Both the position numbers and the translations under genes were made by a program. A stretch of 64,000 bases of DNA from CAWHMS01 sp963830495 (lineage in GTDB: Bacteria; Actinomycetota; Actinomycetes; Propionibacteriales; Nocardioidaceae): assembly GCA_963830495.1 (NCBI GenBank), contig CAWHMS010000002.1, forward strand, positions 186,001 to 250,000, read 5' to 3'. The notes below the pieces were generated by a model. That model saw only the letters and a list, made by a program, of their open reading frames with translations, was not told the origin of the DNA and made no database searches. Within the stretch, counting starts at the first letter, position 1. Each line of letters opens with the position of its first letter. Of the stretch, positions 1 to 9,712 are shown one piece after another.

Positions 1-2
1 CC

Positions 3-2384
3 ACCCTGCTCGCCTTCACCCTGGAGGAGGGGCTGGGCGCACCGACATCGGTGCCCATCCCCCGCGGCACGAAGGTGGCGAGCCTGCCCGGCCCCGGCGA
101 GGTGCCGCAGACCTACGAGACCAGCGAGGACGTCGAGGCGCGGACGGAGTGGAACGCCGTCCAGGCCCGGAGCAAGGCTCCCCAGGAGCTGACCATCGGC
201 GCCACGCACGCCTTCGTCGAGGGGGTGCGCACCGACATCGCAGCGGGTGACGCGGTGCTGCTGGTGGGTCGCGAGCGCGAAGCCGCAGGGGCGAGCCAGT
301 CGTGGGCGTTTCGACTGCTGAGCTCGGTCCAGCGGCTACCGGAGCGGGCGGTCACTCGACTGACCTGGAGCGAGCCGCTGGGCAGCCCCTCCCCGAGCTC
401 GGGACGGGCGGGCGACGAGAAGGTGCCTGACCCACGGGATGCGCGACTGCACCTGCTCCGTCGTCGGGCAGGCGTCTTCGGAGCAGCGGCGCCGGACTAC
501 CGCCTCATCGACGCCTCCGTCACGGGCTCGCTGACCGGCTCGGCGTCGGCCGCTGGGGCGACGTCGACCGGGCCGAAGGTCATCACGGACTCGGCGGCAG
601 GCAAGGCCCAGCAGATCACGACCGGGCCCGGGCCCGACTGGCCGTATTGGACCGTGAAGGCGCCGGGTCAGCCCGAGAACACCGTCGACCTCGATGCGCT
701 CTACCCGACCGCGACCCCGGGCTCGTGGGCGGTGCTCAGCCGGGTAGGCGCGACCGCGTGCTACCGGATCGAGGTGGCGCGTGAGGAGTCTCGTACCGAC
801 TACACCCTCAACGCCAAGGTCAGCCGCCTCACCCTGCAGGGGCCCTTTGTCAGCTCGCTTTTCAGCACCTTCGTGCGTCAGACGAGTGCCTTCGTCGGAT
901 CCGAGCTGCTGCTGCTGGCCGGTGCCCCGGTGCCGCTGCCCGTGCAGGGTGACGGGGTTGAGTTGGCGACCAGTGTTCCGCCCCTGGCGGCCGGGCGGAG
1001 CGTCGTCGTGCGTGGGCCTCGTCCGGTGATCCGGGTGGCGGAGGGTGTGCGCACGCTCGTCCTGCAGGTAGCCGGATCGGCCTTGATCGAGCTGCATCCC
1101 GGCGATGAGCTCGAGGTGGTCGGACCCGCCACGCACAACGAGGGCGGCACGGTCACGTGGCCGACGAGCCGTGGCACCGTCACTGCCGGGCCGGAGCAGG
1201 TGGAGATCGTGCCGCCGGATGAGGACAACGACATCGTGAGCGAGGTTGCCTTCGTCGCTTCCCCGACGACGGAGGAGCCCAAGGTCGACGAGATCCGCCT
1301 CGCCGCCCCACTCGTCGGCTGCTTCGACCGTGAGTCGGTGCGCATCCTGGCAAACGTCGCTGCCGCCACGCATGGCGAGACGCGCACGCAGGTGCTCGGC
1401 AGTGGAGACGCGGGTACGACGTACCAGCGCTTCACCCTCGCGCAGACCCCACTCACCTACACCGCCGCCGCGTCCGGCGGGGCGGTCGTGTCGACCCTCG
1501 AGGTCAGGGTCGATGGGCAGCTATGGAGCGAGGTGCCGCGGCTGTTCGGGACCGGGTCCGCTGCCGAGGTCTACACCACGTCGATGGATGACGCGGGCGT
1601 CGTGACCGTGCAGTTCGGGGACGGGCTGACCGGCGCGCGGCTCCCGACGGGCACCAACAACGTCACGGCGACCTACCGGGTCGGCACCGGCCTGAGCGGG
1701 AAGGTGGCGGTCGACCAGCTGACGCTGCTGATGACGCGCCCACTGGGGGTCCGCTCGGTCACCAACCCGATCGCGTCCGGCCTGGCCGCTGACGCCGAGC
1801 CACCGGACGCCGTACGCGGCAACACCCCTCGCACCGCGCTCACCCTGGATCGGGTCGTCTCCCTGACAGACGTCGAGGACTTCGCCCGGTCGGTGCCGGG
1901 CATCGGGAAGGCGGCGGCGGTCTCGCTGTGGGACGGCCGCCACCGGTTCGTCCACCTCACCGTGGCCGGCGTCGGCGAGCAGCGCGTCGACGAGCAGGCG
2001 ATCGCAGACCTGGATGCGGCGATCCGAGCGGTGGGCGATCCCCGATTGCCCCTCGTCGTCCAACCGGCAGAGGTGGTGCCGGTGGCCGTCACCGTGAGCG
2101 TCGTCGTCGATCCGGTCGCTGTGAGCGCGGACGTGCTGGCCGCCGTCGGCGGCCTGCTCGGCACGGCGTTGTCGATCAAGTCGCGCGGCCTCGGCCAGGC
2201 GCTGACCTCCGGCGACATCATCCTGGCCGCGCATGCAGCGCCGGGAGTCACGGCCGTCACCGTCTCGGCTCCCGCCGCAGACGCGTCGGCGCTCGGGGCG
2301 CGGATCGTGGCCGGGACGCCGATGCCGGCCCAGGTCGTCGCCCTCGCCGGTGGCGGACTGACGGTCACGGAGGCGGCGCTGTGA
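3..2384 (+). CDS. Contractile injection system baseplate protein, gpJ/Afp11 type (5' partial)
   Basis: The frame is already open at the left edge, so the N-terminus lies outside the window; about 793 residues are visible. The product resembles the large 'putative baseplate assembly protein' of phage-tail-like contractile injection systems, which forms the baseplate wedge. Family marks include VPIPRGTKV and TYETSEDVEARTEWN near the start of the visible part, and the baseplate-J-like core QFGDGLTGARLPTGTNNV then YRVGTGLSGKV near residues 530-570. The stop codon overlaps the next gene's GTG start (GTGA), so translation is probably coupled. Sheath, tube and spike genes are expected upstream but cannot be seen. 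Confidence 0.85.
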   Translation, partial: TLLAFTLEEGLGAPTSVPIPRGTKVASLPGPGEVPQTYETSEDVEARTEWNAVQARSKAPQELTIGATHAFVEGVRTDIAAGDAVLLVGREREAAGASQSWAFRLLSSVQRLPERAVTRLTWSEPLGSPSPSSGRAGDEKVPDPRDARLHLLRRRAGVFGAAAPDYRLIDASVTGSLTGSASAAGATSTGPKVITDSAAGKAQQITTGPGPDWPYWTVKAPGQPENTVDLDALYPTATPGSWAVLSRVGATACYRIEVAREESRTDYTLNAKVSRLTLQGPFVSSLFSTFVRQTSAFVGSELLLLAGAPVPLPVQGDGVELATSVPPLAAGRSVVVRGPRPVIRVAEGVRTLVLQVAGSALIELHPGDELEVVGPATHNEGGTVTWPTSRGTVTAGPEQVEIVPPDEDNDIVSEVAFVASPTTEEPKVDEIRLAAPLVGCFDRESVRILANVAAATHGETRTQVLGSGDAGTTYQRFTLAQTPLTYTAAASGGAVVSTLEVRVDGQLWSEVPRLFGTGSAAEVYTTSMDDAGVVTVQFGDGLTGARLPTGTNNVTATYRVGTGLSGKVAVDQLTLLMTRPLGVRSVTNPIASGLAADAEPPDAVRGNTPRTALTLDRVVSLTDVEDFARSVPGIGKAAAVSLWDGRHRFVHLTVAGVGEQRVDEQAIADLDAAIRAVGDPRLPLVVQPAEVVPVAVTVSVVVDPVAVSADVLAAVGGLLGTALSIKSRGLGQALTSGDIILAAHAAPGVTAVTVSAPAADASALGARIVAGTPMPAQVVALAGGGLTVTEAAL

Positions 2385-4543
2385 CGACCCTCCGCGACGA
2401 CCTGTTCCGCCTTTTGCCGCAGGTCTACCAGCAGCGCGACGCCGAGCCGCCCCACGACGGCGCGCTGGCCGCGTTGCTCGCGGTGCTCGGCGAGCAGGGC
2501 GACGTTGTCGCATCGGACCTCGGCCGGATGTACGACGACTGGTTCATCGAGACCTGCGCCGACTGGCTGGTCCCCTACCTCGGCGACCTGTTGGGTGTGC
2601 GGCTGTTGCAGCCGGTCGGGCCTGGCGCGGAGCGGACTCGGGCGCTGGTGGCCAACACTCTCGACAGCCGTCGGCGCAAGGGCACAGTCGCTGTCGTCGA
2701 GCAGCTGGCGTACGACGTGACCGGTTGGCCCGCCGCCGCCGAGGAGTACTTCACCCGGCTGGCGACCACGCAGTACCTCAACCACCTACGGTCGTTCCAG
2801 CTGCAGGGCGCCGACCTCCGGGGGGCGGCGGAGCTCGAGCTGACCGGCAGCCCCTTCGGCGCCTCGGCGCACAACGCCGAGGTGCGCCGGGTACCGCGGG
2901 GCCGGTTCGGCATCGGCACCCTGGGGCTGCACGTGTGGCGGCTGGCCCCACAACGGGTGGCCCGCGCGACGGCACGGCCGGTCACGGACCCGCCCGACGG
3001 CCGCTACACGATCGACCCGGTCGGCGTGGCGGCGCCACTCTTCAACCCGGGCAGCACCCAGGAGAGCATCGCCACGCTCACCGAGGAGCACCACGTGCCG
3101 GCGCCGCTGCGCACCCGCGCCCTGTACGACGAGCTGGACGCCCTGCGAGCCGGCAGCGCTGGCTCGCCGCGATGGTTCGGGGACGATCCGGTGGTCGAGG
3201 TGTACGCCGACCTGGGCAGCGGGATGGCCGCCGTACCGGTCGCCGAGATGACCGCCGCCGACCTGAGCGATCCGCTGGCGCCGTCAGCGGTCGGCTGGCC
3301 CCGCCCGGGCGTACCTCTGACCTTGGCCGTCGACCCCGTGTCGGGGCGGCTCGCCTTCCGCGCGGGAGTCGTACCCACCGCGGTCGAGGTCACCGCGACC
3401 CACGCCGCGCCGGGATTGATCGGCGCGGGACCACACGACCGCACGGACCCGGCAGCCACAGACTTGCTGGCGCGAGCCACCTGGTTCCGCGCCGTCGGTG
3501 CGGCGGCCACCCCCGTGCCCGGCGCCGTGCGCACCACGATGTCGGAGGCGGTGGACGACTGGAACGCGGAGCCCGCCGGCACCGTCGGCGTGATCGCACT
3601 GCTCGACAGCCGGACCTACGAAGAGGATGTGGCCGTCTCCGTGCCGGCCGGCAGCGAACTGCTGGTCGTCGCCGTGACGTGGCTCGCTGCCGAGGATGCC
3701 GGCGACGCCACCGTGGTCCTGAGCCTGGACCAGGCGACGCCGGTCGACCGCCGCCCGCACCTGCGTGGCGCGCTCCAGGCCACCGGCACGGCGGGGACAC
3801 CTGACTCCGCCGCCGGTGAGCTCACCGTCGACGGCATGCTCGTCGAGGGCACCGTGTCGGTCTCGGCAGGCGATCTCGGCCTGCTGGAGCTGCGGCACGT
3901 CACCGTGGCTCCGGGCACCGGCTCGGTCGTTGTCGAGCCGCCGACGAGCCCCACCACCGACAACGCGCGGCTGACGATCGAGGTGCACCGCAGTCTGGTC
4001 GGAGCCGTCGCCGTCCCTGATCGGGGGCCGCAGCTGGTCGTGTCCACGAGCGTCGTTGACGGCGCGGGATCGCTCGCGATCGACGCTCCTGCGAGCGAGC
4101 TGTCGCTCGAGCGTGTGACCACCCTGGGTGGGGTGAGCGCCCGCCGGCTCGATGCCAGCGACTGCGTGCTCGACGGCCCGGTAACGGTCGAGCGGCAGCA
4201 GCACGGCTGCCTGCGCTTCAGCTACCTGACCGAGGGTGTCGCCACACCACGGCGCTACCGCTGCCAGCCCGACCTGGCACTGGCCGACGTGACAGACCCA
4301 GCGGAGGCGGCCGCGGTGAAGGCCCGGCTGGCCCCGGTCTTCACGTCGACGACGTACGGCGATCCGGCGTACGGCCGGCTCGACGACCGCTGCGCCGAGC
4401 CGCTGTTGACCGGTGCCTCCAACGGTGCCGCGATGGGCGCCTTCGCCGAGCTGCAGGAGCCACAGCGGATGACCAACCTCGACGCCGTGCTGGAGGAGTA
4501 CCTCCGGCTCGGCCTGGACGCGGGGGTGATCCATGAGACCTGA
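2381..4543 (+). CDS. Phage tail protein I-like baseplate component of the injection system
   Basis: A 720-residue protein beginning at a GTG that overlaps the preceding stop codon. Residues 1 to about 190 match the tail protein I (P2 gpI / Afp12) type seen in contractile injection clusters: LRDDLFRLLPQVYQQRD, then DWLVPYLGDLLGVRLL, then a TRALVANTLDSRRRKGT helix region and EYFTRLATTQYLNHLR. Family members connect baseplate to fibres. The remaining 500 or so residues are Ala/Val/Thr-rich, look beta-structured, and have no domain I can name; this is much longer than classical gpI (about 180 residues), so the C-terminus is probably a lineage-specific extension. It ends 63 bases before the next start on the same strand, consistent with one operon. 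Confidence 0.75.
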   Translation: MTTLRDDLFRLLPQVYQQRDAEPPHDGALAALLAVLGEQGDVVASDLGRMYDDWFIETCADWLVPYLGDLLGVRLLQPVGPGAERTRALVANTLDSRRRKGTVAVVEQLAYDVTGWPAAAEEYFTRLATTQYLNHLRSFQLQGADLRGAAELELTGSPFGASAHNAEVRRVPRGRFGIGTLGLHVWRLAPQRVARATARPVTDPPDGRYTIDPVGVAAPLFNPGSTQESIATLTEEHHVPAPLRTRALYDELDALRAGSAGSPRWFGDDPVVEVYADLGSGMAAVPVAEMTAADLSDPLAPSAVGWPRPGVPLTLAVDPVSGRLAFRAGVVPTAVEVTATHAAPGLIGAGPHDRTDPAATDLLARATWFRAVGAAATPVPGAVRTTMSEAVDDWNAEPAGTVGVIALLDSRTYEEDVAVSVPAGSELLVVAVTWLAAEDAGDATVVLSLDQATPVDRRPHLRGALQATGTAGTPDSAAGELTVDGMLVEGTVSVSAGDLGLLELRHVTVAPGTGSVVVEPPTSPTTDNARLTIEVHRSLVGAVAVPDRGPQLVVSTSVVDGAGSLAIDAPASELSLERVTTLGGVSARRLDASDCVLDGPVTVERQQHGCLRFSYLTEGVATPRRYRCQPDLALADVTDPAEAAAVKARLAPVFTSTTYGDPAYGRLDDRCAEPLLTGASNGAAMGAFAELQEPQRMTNLDAVLEEYLRLGLDAGVIHET

Positions 4544-4606
4544 CCACTCCCGGCGGCCTGACCAGTCCCAGCGACCCGATCCGAACGAGCGAGAGAGGTG
4601 CAGACC

Positions 4607-7600
4607 ATGAACGGTGGAGACCTGAGTCGGTCGACCTTCCGCCGCCACCGGCACTTCTCCGGCGTGCGCATGCAGCAGGGTCGGGTGCAGCTCGACGCCG
4701 ACTGGAACGAGCAGCTCGACCTCGCCGCACATCGGACCATCACCGAGACGCTCGACGTCGTCGGCTCGGTCGGCATCCCCAAGCTGGCAGGCGGATTCGA
4801 GGTGACCCTCGCGCCGACGGGCGACGACCTGCTGCTGTCTCCCGGCCGTGCCTGGGTCGGGGGGCAGCTGTGCGAGGCTGACGGTGAGCTGACCGACGTG
4901 CTCGACGAGCCCTCGAGCACCTCGGCCGAGCTCGCCTCGCTCGTGCTGGACGGCAGCGAGCTGCGGCCGCAGGAATGGGTCGAGGTGATCGACACCGACG
5001 GAGACACGGTGCTCGCCCGGCTCGAAGCTGTCGACGTCGAGCAGCGCACGGTGACCCTGTCGGAGTCGATCAGCTCCCTGTCCGATCCGCTGCTGCTGCG
5101 GCGCCGGTCGTCGTACGCGTATCAGCCCGATCTGCCAAGCCCTGAGGAGACGACCCAGGCAAGCAGCACCGACCCGCGCGTGCTGGATCTCGACGACGGC
5201 AGCTATCTGGCCTACCTCGACGTGTGGGAGCGCTCGATCACGACGCTGGACGACCCGACCATCAGTGAGCCTGCACTCGGGGTCGACACGACGACGCGCT
5301 CCAAGGTGGTTTGGCAGCTGCGGCTGCTCGACCTCGCCGACGTGCCCGGCCCGGTCGACTGCACCTCGGACCTCACCGCGGCTCTCCAGGAGCTCGCACC
5401 GGGAACCGGCCGGATGGCCGCCCGCGCAGAGCAGCCGGCCGCCAGTGTCGACCTGTGCCGCCCCACGCCCGCGGGCGGCTACGTCGGTCTGGAGAACCAG
5501 CTGTACCGCGTCCATGTTCACGACCTCGACGCAGGCCGTCCGGTCGTCGTCTGGAGCCGGGAGAACGCCTCGATCGTGAGCGGCTGGCTCGGGAACGCAG
5601 CCGCCGACGTGCTCGACGTCTCGAGCATCGGTCGCGACGCTGTGCTCGGCTTCAAGCCCGGTGACTGGGTCGAGCTGTACGACGACGCGCAGGTCCTGCA
5701 CCGTCGGCCGGGCACGCTGGTCCGACTGCTCAACGCCCGAGGCACCCAGCTGACCCTCGACCTCACGACGGCCACCGGATCGACAGACATTGCCGACTTC
5801 CCGCGCCACCCGCAGGTACGTCGCTGGGACTCCGACGGGGCGATCACCGCGGACACGGACGACTGGATTCCGCTCGAGGAAGGCGTCGAGGTCTGCTTCG
5901 GCAGCGCGGGGAGCTTCCGGCGACATGACTACTGGCTGGTGCCCGCGCGCAGCAGCGTGGCCGACATCGACTGGCCGCGCGACTCGGGCGAGCAACCAAT
6001 CGCCCAGCGGCCCGCCGGGGTCGCCCGCAGCACCGGGAAGCTCGCGATCGTCACGCGAGCCAGCGGTGCCACCACGATCACGGACTGCCGGGACCAGTTC
6101 CCCGCCTTGACTGCCCTGACCGCTGACGACGTCACGGTCGACAACGACGTGTGCAACCTGCCTGCGGTGGAGACGGTGCAGGACGCCATCGACGCGCTGT
6201 GCCGGGCCAACGACCTGCGCCGGCACAACCGTCTGCTGCACGGCTACGGGATCGTCTGCGGGCTGGCGGTGCACTGCGGCGACCGGACCGGCGAGGAACC
6301 CACGGAGGACCCCAAGCCGCGGCGCTTCGTGACCTTGGAGCCCGGTACGGCGCTGGACAGCGACGGCAACGACCTGGAGCTGGCCGAGCCGGTGCTCGTC
6401 GACGTCCTCACCGAGGTGGCGAGGCTGGGCGACGAGGTGCTCGACGACGACGGCGACGGTGACGTCTGCCTGGTGCTGCGCAACGACCCGGACGGCGGTC
6501 CACTGGTCGCGGTGACGCCGTACACCGAACGCGAGGACTGGCAGTACCTCGAGGGCACCCTGCTCTGGGACATCTACGAGGACTGCATCCAGAAGCTCTA
6601 CGAGTGGATCACGGCGCAGCTGCAGCCGAAGGGGACCTCCCCCGAGTCCGATCAGCAGGCCTACCTGCTGCGCACCGCGCTGACCAACCTCGCCACCTAT
6701 CCCGCGAACCCGAAGTCGGGCAGTGACGTCTTCGTCTCGGAGACCGAGGACTCGGTGCTCAGCAAGTTCTACGCCGGGCTCCGGCAGCGGCTGCGCAGCG
6801 AGACCTTCTGCGCGATGTTCGACGACGCCCGCCCCTACCCCGACTATCCCCGGTCGCTGCTCGGCATCGGCACGATCGCGGGAACCGGACGCCACTCACG
6901 AGTCCGCGTGCACCCAGCCGGTGCCGAGGCCTACACGGTCGGTTCGGGGATCAACCCGCTGCAGCCGGCGTCGCTCATCAACCGCTACGACCTGGTGAAC
7001 CAGACACTCGTCGCGCGCATCGACCCGGTGAGCGGCAAGGAGCTCGAGCCCGGTGACCAGGGCTCGGACGCCACCGCGGCCGTCACCGACGTGGCCTTCT
7101 CCCCCGACGGCCGGAGGATCTACGTCGCCGTACCGACCCGCGACGGCAACGACACCCTCTTCCGGGTCGGCGAGATCTCCGAGCGCACCATCAGGTGGCT
7201 GCCGGCTACCACGATCTGCGGCGTCAAGCTGGTCACCCTGGCCACCACCGATGCCGATCGCGAGCATGTCTATGCCGTGGGGGTACGTCGGCGCAGCACG
7301 ACCGCTCGGGGTGTGAGTCTGCGCGAGTACGAAGGGGCGGGGATCTTCCGCATCGCGCCCGACAACGTGCCGGAGAGCCTGCCGCCGATGCCGGGGACCG
7401 AGTCGCTCAACACCGTTGGCCAGCTGCTCATCTCACCCTTCGGTGCCGCGGTCTTCACCTGTGGGAGCCCCGGTGAATCGACAGCGTCGTACAACAGTCT
7501 GGTGACGATGAGCCTGCCCAGCGGCACCGTGACCGGGGAGGTCAAGATCGAGTCGGGCAGCGACGACATCGCGCTGGTCGACGACCGACGCACCAGGCGT

Positions 7601-8599
7601 ACGACGGTGTGGGTCGTGGTCGGGTCGGGGAGCGACCGCGGGCTCGTCGGTTACAGCCTGGATGGCCTCTCGCAGGTGAACACCCGAGTCCTCGTGGATG
7701 GCGCCGACGGGGCGATCGCCCTGCAGGCGGTCGGCACCCGGGTGCTGTTGACGGAGAGCAACACGTCCGCCGCGAGGGTCTTCGAGCCGACGCGCGACGG
7801 CTTCCTCGAGGAGCTGCGGCTGCCGGTGCAGGTCGCCCCCTCGTCGGTGTCGATCGGGAGTGCGACGTCTCGTCAGGTCGTGGTGCTGAACCGGGTGAGC
7901 AACTCCCTGTCGCTGATCGACGTGGAGCTGGTGCTGGCCGACTCGTTCGATCTCAGCCCGTTGACGGTGTACCGACGGGACGCCGTCGAGGCGTTCGCCG
8001 ACCTGCTCGGCGGCTTCCTCCAATACCTCAAGGACTGCATCTGCGACCACCTCCTGGTGGGCTGCCCGCAGAGCCCTGCGGACAAGGATCTCGACCTGGC
8101 GGCGATCAGCATCCGCGACAACTCCGTCTACAAGGTGTGCAACTGGTCCCGACGCAAATACGTGAAGTCGTTCCCCACCGTGGGTTACTGGCTCTCCCTG
8201 GTGCCGGTGCTGCCGTTCCTGCGGGAGGCGATCGGGCGCGCCTGCTGTGCGCTGCTGCCCGAGTACTTCGGCAGCTATGACACCGCCGGTCACGACGACT
8301 CCAGCGACCGGGTGCCGTCCGACGCGATCCTCAAGCTGCTCGACATCGCGCAGGAGGAGGATCCACTCACCCGGCTGCGCAACGGACAGCAGTCGCTGCG
8401 GTCGGCCGGATCGTTGGCGCTCGCGGGTCGGTGGAGCGAGGCGAACGAACGGTTGGGCTTCGCGGGCGGCGGGCAGCCCGGTGGTACGCCGTTGACGCGC
8501 GCCGACGAGACCGGGGCCGGGGCTGCGGAGGCGGTCGAGGCGCTGACGGCACGGTTGGCAGCCGTCGAGGCCGAGCTGGCCGAGCTGCGTCCCAAGTAG
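4607..8599 (+). CDS. DUF6519-type protein with beta-propeller-like region, injection-system locus
   Basis: A 1330-residue protein. ATG at 4607 is chosen because GAGAGAGG lies 8 bases upstream; a GTG three codons earlier is possible. The N-terminus (GGDLSRSTFRRHRHFSGVR, then QQGRVQLDADWNEQLDL) is the signature of DUF6519 proteins, which occur with phage-tail-like injection clusters; their function is not established. Residues about 800-1115 contain repeated strands such as VTDVAFSPDGRRIYVAV and HVYAVG that look like a YVTN/WD-type propeller. Residues about 1143-1220 form a cysteine-rich segment (CICDHLL, VCNWSRRKYV, RACCALLPEYF). The last 25 residues (EAVEALTARLAAVEAELAEL) form a short coiled coil. 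A surface or fibre role is inference from position and domain type. Confidence 0.75.
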   Translation: MNGGDLSRSTFRRHRHFSGVRMQQGRVQLDADWNEQLDLAAHRTITETLDVVGSVGIPKLAGGFEVTLAPTGDDLLLSPGRAWVGGQLCEADGELTDVLDEPSSTSAELASLVLDGSELRPQEWVEVIDTDGDTVLARLEAVDVEQRTVTLSESISSLSDPLLLRRRSSYAYQPDLPSPEETTQASSTDPRVLDLDDGSYLAYLDVWERSITTLDDPTISEPALGVDTTTRSKVVWQLRLLDLADVPGPVDCTSDLTAALQELAPGTGRMAARAEQPAASVDLCRPTPAGGYVGLENQLYRVHVHDLDAGRPVVVWSRENASIVSGWLGNAAADVLDVSSIGRDAVLGFKPGDWVELYDDAQVLHRRPGTLVRLLNARGTQLTLDLTTATGSTDIADFPRHPQVRRWDSDGAITADTDDWIPLEEGVEVCFGSAGSFRRHDYWLVPARSSVADIDWPRDSGEQPIAQRPAGVARSTGKLAIVTRASGATTITDCRDQFPALTALTADDVTVDNDVCNLPAVETVQDAIDALCRANDLRRHNRLLHGYGIVCGLAVHCGDRTGEEPTEDPKPRRFVTLEPGTALDSDGNDLELAEPVLVDVLTEVARLGDEVLDDDGDGDVCLVLRNDPDGGPLVAVTPYTEREDWQYLEGTLLWDIYEDCIQKLYEWITAQLQPKGTSPESDQQAYLLRTALTNLATYPANPKSGSDVFVSETEDSVLSKFYAGLRQRLRSETFCAMFDDARPYPDYPRSLLGIGTIAGTGRHSRVRVHPAGAEAYTVGSGINPLQPASLINRYDLVNQTLVARIDPVSGKELEPGDQGSDATAAVTDVAFSPDGRRIYVAVPTRDGNDTLFRVGEISERTIRWLPATTICGVKLVTLATTDADREHVYAVGVRRRSTTARGVSLREYEGAGIFRIAPDNVPESLPPMPGTESLNTVGQLLISPFGAAVFTCGSPGESTASYNSLVTMSLPSGTVTGEVKIESGSDDIALVDDRRTRRTTVWVVVGSGSDRGLVGYSLDGLSQVNTRVLVDGADGAIALQAVGTRVLLTESNTSAARVFEPTRDGFLEELRLPVQVAPSSVSIGSATSRQVVVLNRVSNSLSLIDVELVLADSFDLSPLTVYRRDAVEAFADLLGGFLQYLKDCICDHLLVGCPQSPADKDLDLAAISIRDNSVYKVCNWSRRKYVKSFPTVGYWLSLVPVLPFLREAIGRACCALLPEYFGSYDTAGHDDSSDRVPSDAILKLLDIAQEEDPLTRLRNGQQSLRSAGSLALAGRWSEANERLGFAGGGQPGGTPLTRADETGAGAAEAVEALTARLAAVEAELAELRPK

Positions 8600-8608
8600 C
8601 CCGCCGAC

Positions 8609-8652
8609 TTGTCAGAACCTCAGCTGGCTAGAGCAAGTTGTGGTTCTGACAG
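8609..8652. repeat. Dispersed palindrome, TGTCAGAA family, copy 1
   Basis: TGTCAGAACC at 8610-8619 is exactly complementary to GGTTCTGACA at 8642-8651, with a 22-base loop. It sits between two convergent genes, so it may also act as a bidirectional terminator. Related copies lie near 11.83 and 12.50 kb, and a half copy near 41.6 kb shares 16 identical bases with the left arm and its flank. Confidence 0.75.
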
Positions 8653-8668
8653 TCGACGGCGAGGGGTC

Positions 8669-9586
8669 TCACTTGGTGTCGCTGCGCACGCGGAAGCCGT
8701 GCGCGGCACCGAGTTTTGCCAGTGACTTCTCACCGGGGATCCCGTCGGCGGCGGCTCCCTTGAGCCCGCACCGCTTCTGCCACTTGGCGTACGCCGCGGT
8801 GGTCACCGGTGCCCAGATCCCGTTGACCCGGTTCTCGTCGAGGAGGCCCTCGGCGACCAGAGCGCGCTCTACCACGGCCACTCCCGGCATCACGGTGTGC
8901 TCCGCCGCGCGGACGATGCGGCCGAGCCCCACCACCGGCTCGTCGGGGGCCGGCTCGGGTTTGCCCTTCGGCTTGCCCTTCGGTTTGCCGACCGGCTTGT
9001 CGAGAGCCGCGCGGAGCTTCGGGATGACGTTGCTCTTCAGCTGCCGGATCCGACGGTCCCCGGGGCAGACCTTGCCCTCGGACTCCGACCACCGCTCTCC
9101 ACCCGCGACGATGCCGTCCTTGAACGCGCCGCTGATGCCTTGGCGGTGATAGCCGATGCCACGCCGCCCGGGCTTGGTGTCCTCGATCAGCCTGGGCGGG
9201 ATGTCGAAGCGCCGGCACAGCCACGAGGTGAGGTCGACGATCGCCTCGATCTGTGCGGGTGTCCAGCCGGGCACGTTGGTGCCGGTCCACGAGTCGAACG
9301 GGTTGCCCGAGTCGGCCGTCTCGATGGAGATGACCCGGTGGTTGCCGTCCAGGTTGGCATCGGCGCTGAACTCCAGGCTCTGCCATTGGATCGTCTCGCC
9401 CCGAGCCCCCACGCCGAAGTGCGACTCGGTGCCCCCGAAGCCGTCCTGCTGGAAGAACGCCTCCGTGCCCGCAAGCCCACCCACCATGGTGTGCAGGCAG
9501 ATGATGTCGTGCGACGTCATACGTGACTCGGTCTGTTTGCCCAGCAGGTTGAACTCAGCACCAGGAAAGCGGTTCTTGCCGCTCAT
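8669..9586 (-). CDS. N-acetylmuramoyl-L-alanine amidase-like peptidoglycan hydrolase
   Basis: A 305-residue protein that would cleave the amide bond between muramic acid and the stem peptide. ATG at 9586 is preceded by GGAGG with a 7-base spacer. The amidase-2/PGRP-like fold is suggested by LHTMVG (His32), ESHFGVG (His56), VISIETAD, GYHRQGI (His147) and KVCPGDRRI (Cys174, Asp177), arranged as in actinophage endolysins. A Pro/Lys/Gly linker (about residues 205-222) leads to a C-terminal domain with NGIWAPVTTAAYAKWQKR that looks like a peptidoglycan-binding fold. No signal peptide is visible, as is usual for phage-type lysins. It faces the injection-system operon tail to tail; a role in releasing or anchoring that particle is speculative. 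Confidence 0.75.
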   Translation of the reverse strand: MSGKNRFPGAEFNLLGKQTESRMTSHDIICLHTMVGGLAGTEAFFQQDGFGGTESHFGVGARGETIQWQSLEFSADANLDGNHRVISIETADSGNPFDSWTGTNVPGWTPAQIEAIVDLTSWLCRRFDIPPRLIEDTKPGRRGIGYHRQGISGAFKDGIVAGGERWSESEGKVCPGDRRIRQLKSNVIPKLRAALDKPVGKPKGKPKGKPEPAPDEPVVGLGRIVRAAEHTVMPGVAVVERALVAEGLLDENRVNGIWAPVTTAAYAKWQKRCGLKGAAADGIPGEKSLAKLGAAHGFRVRSDTK

Positions 9587-9712
9587 GGTCACTCCTCCCC
9601 TTCCCTATGTCTGTACTCTCGCCGCGAGCGCGGCGCAACCTGCTGCTATGGCTGAAGGAACTGCCACGACGTGGCGAATTGGTTTCAGCCGTAAGGGCGC
9701 GAGAGGGTTGAG

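Noticed and set aside
1928..2380. Upstream extension of the tail protein I gene
   Set aside because: The extension is an Arg/Gly/Pro-rich shadow of the baseplate gene; the GTG at 2381 overlapping the stop codon begins the conserved sequence.
3284..6895. A 1203-codon open frame on the minus strand opposite the injection-system genes
   Set aside because: High GC removes stop codons from the antisense frame; the plus strand has clear family motifs, start sites and coupling, whereas the antisense product is Arg/Gly/His-rich with no recognisable domain.
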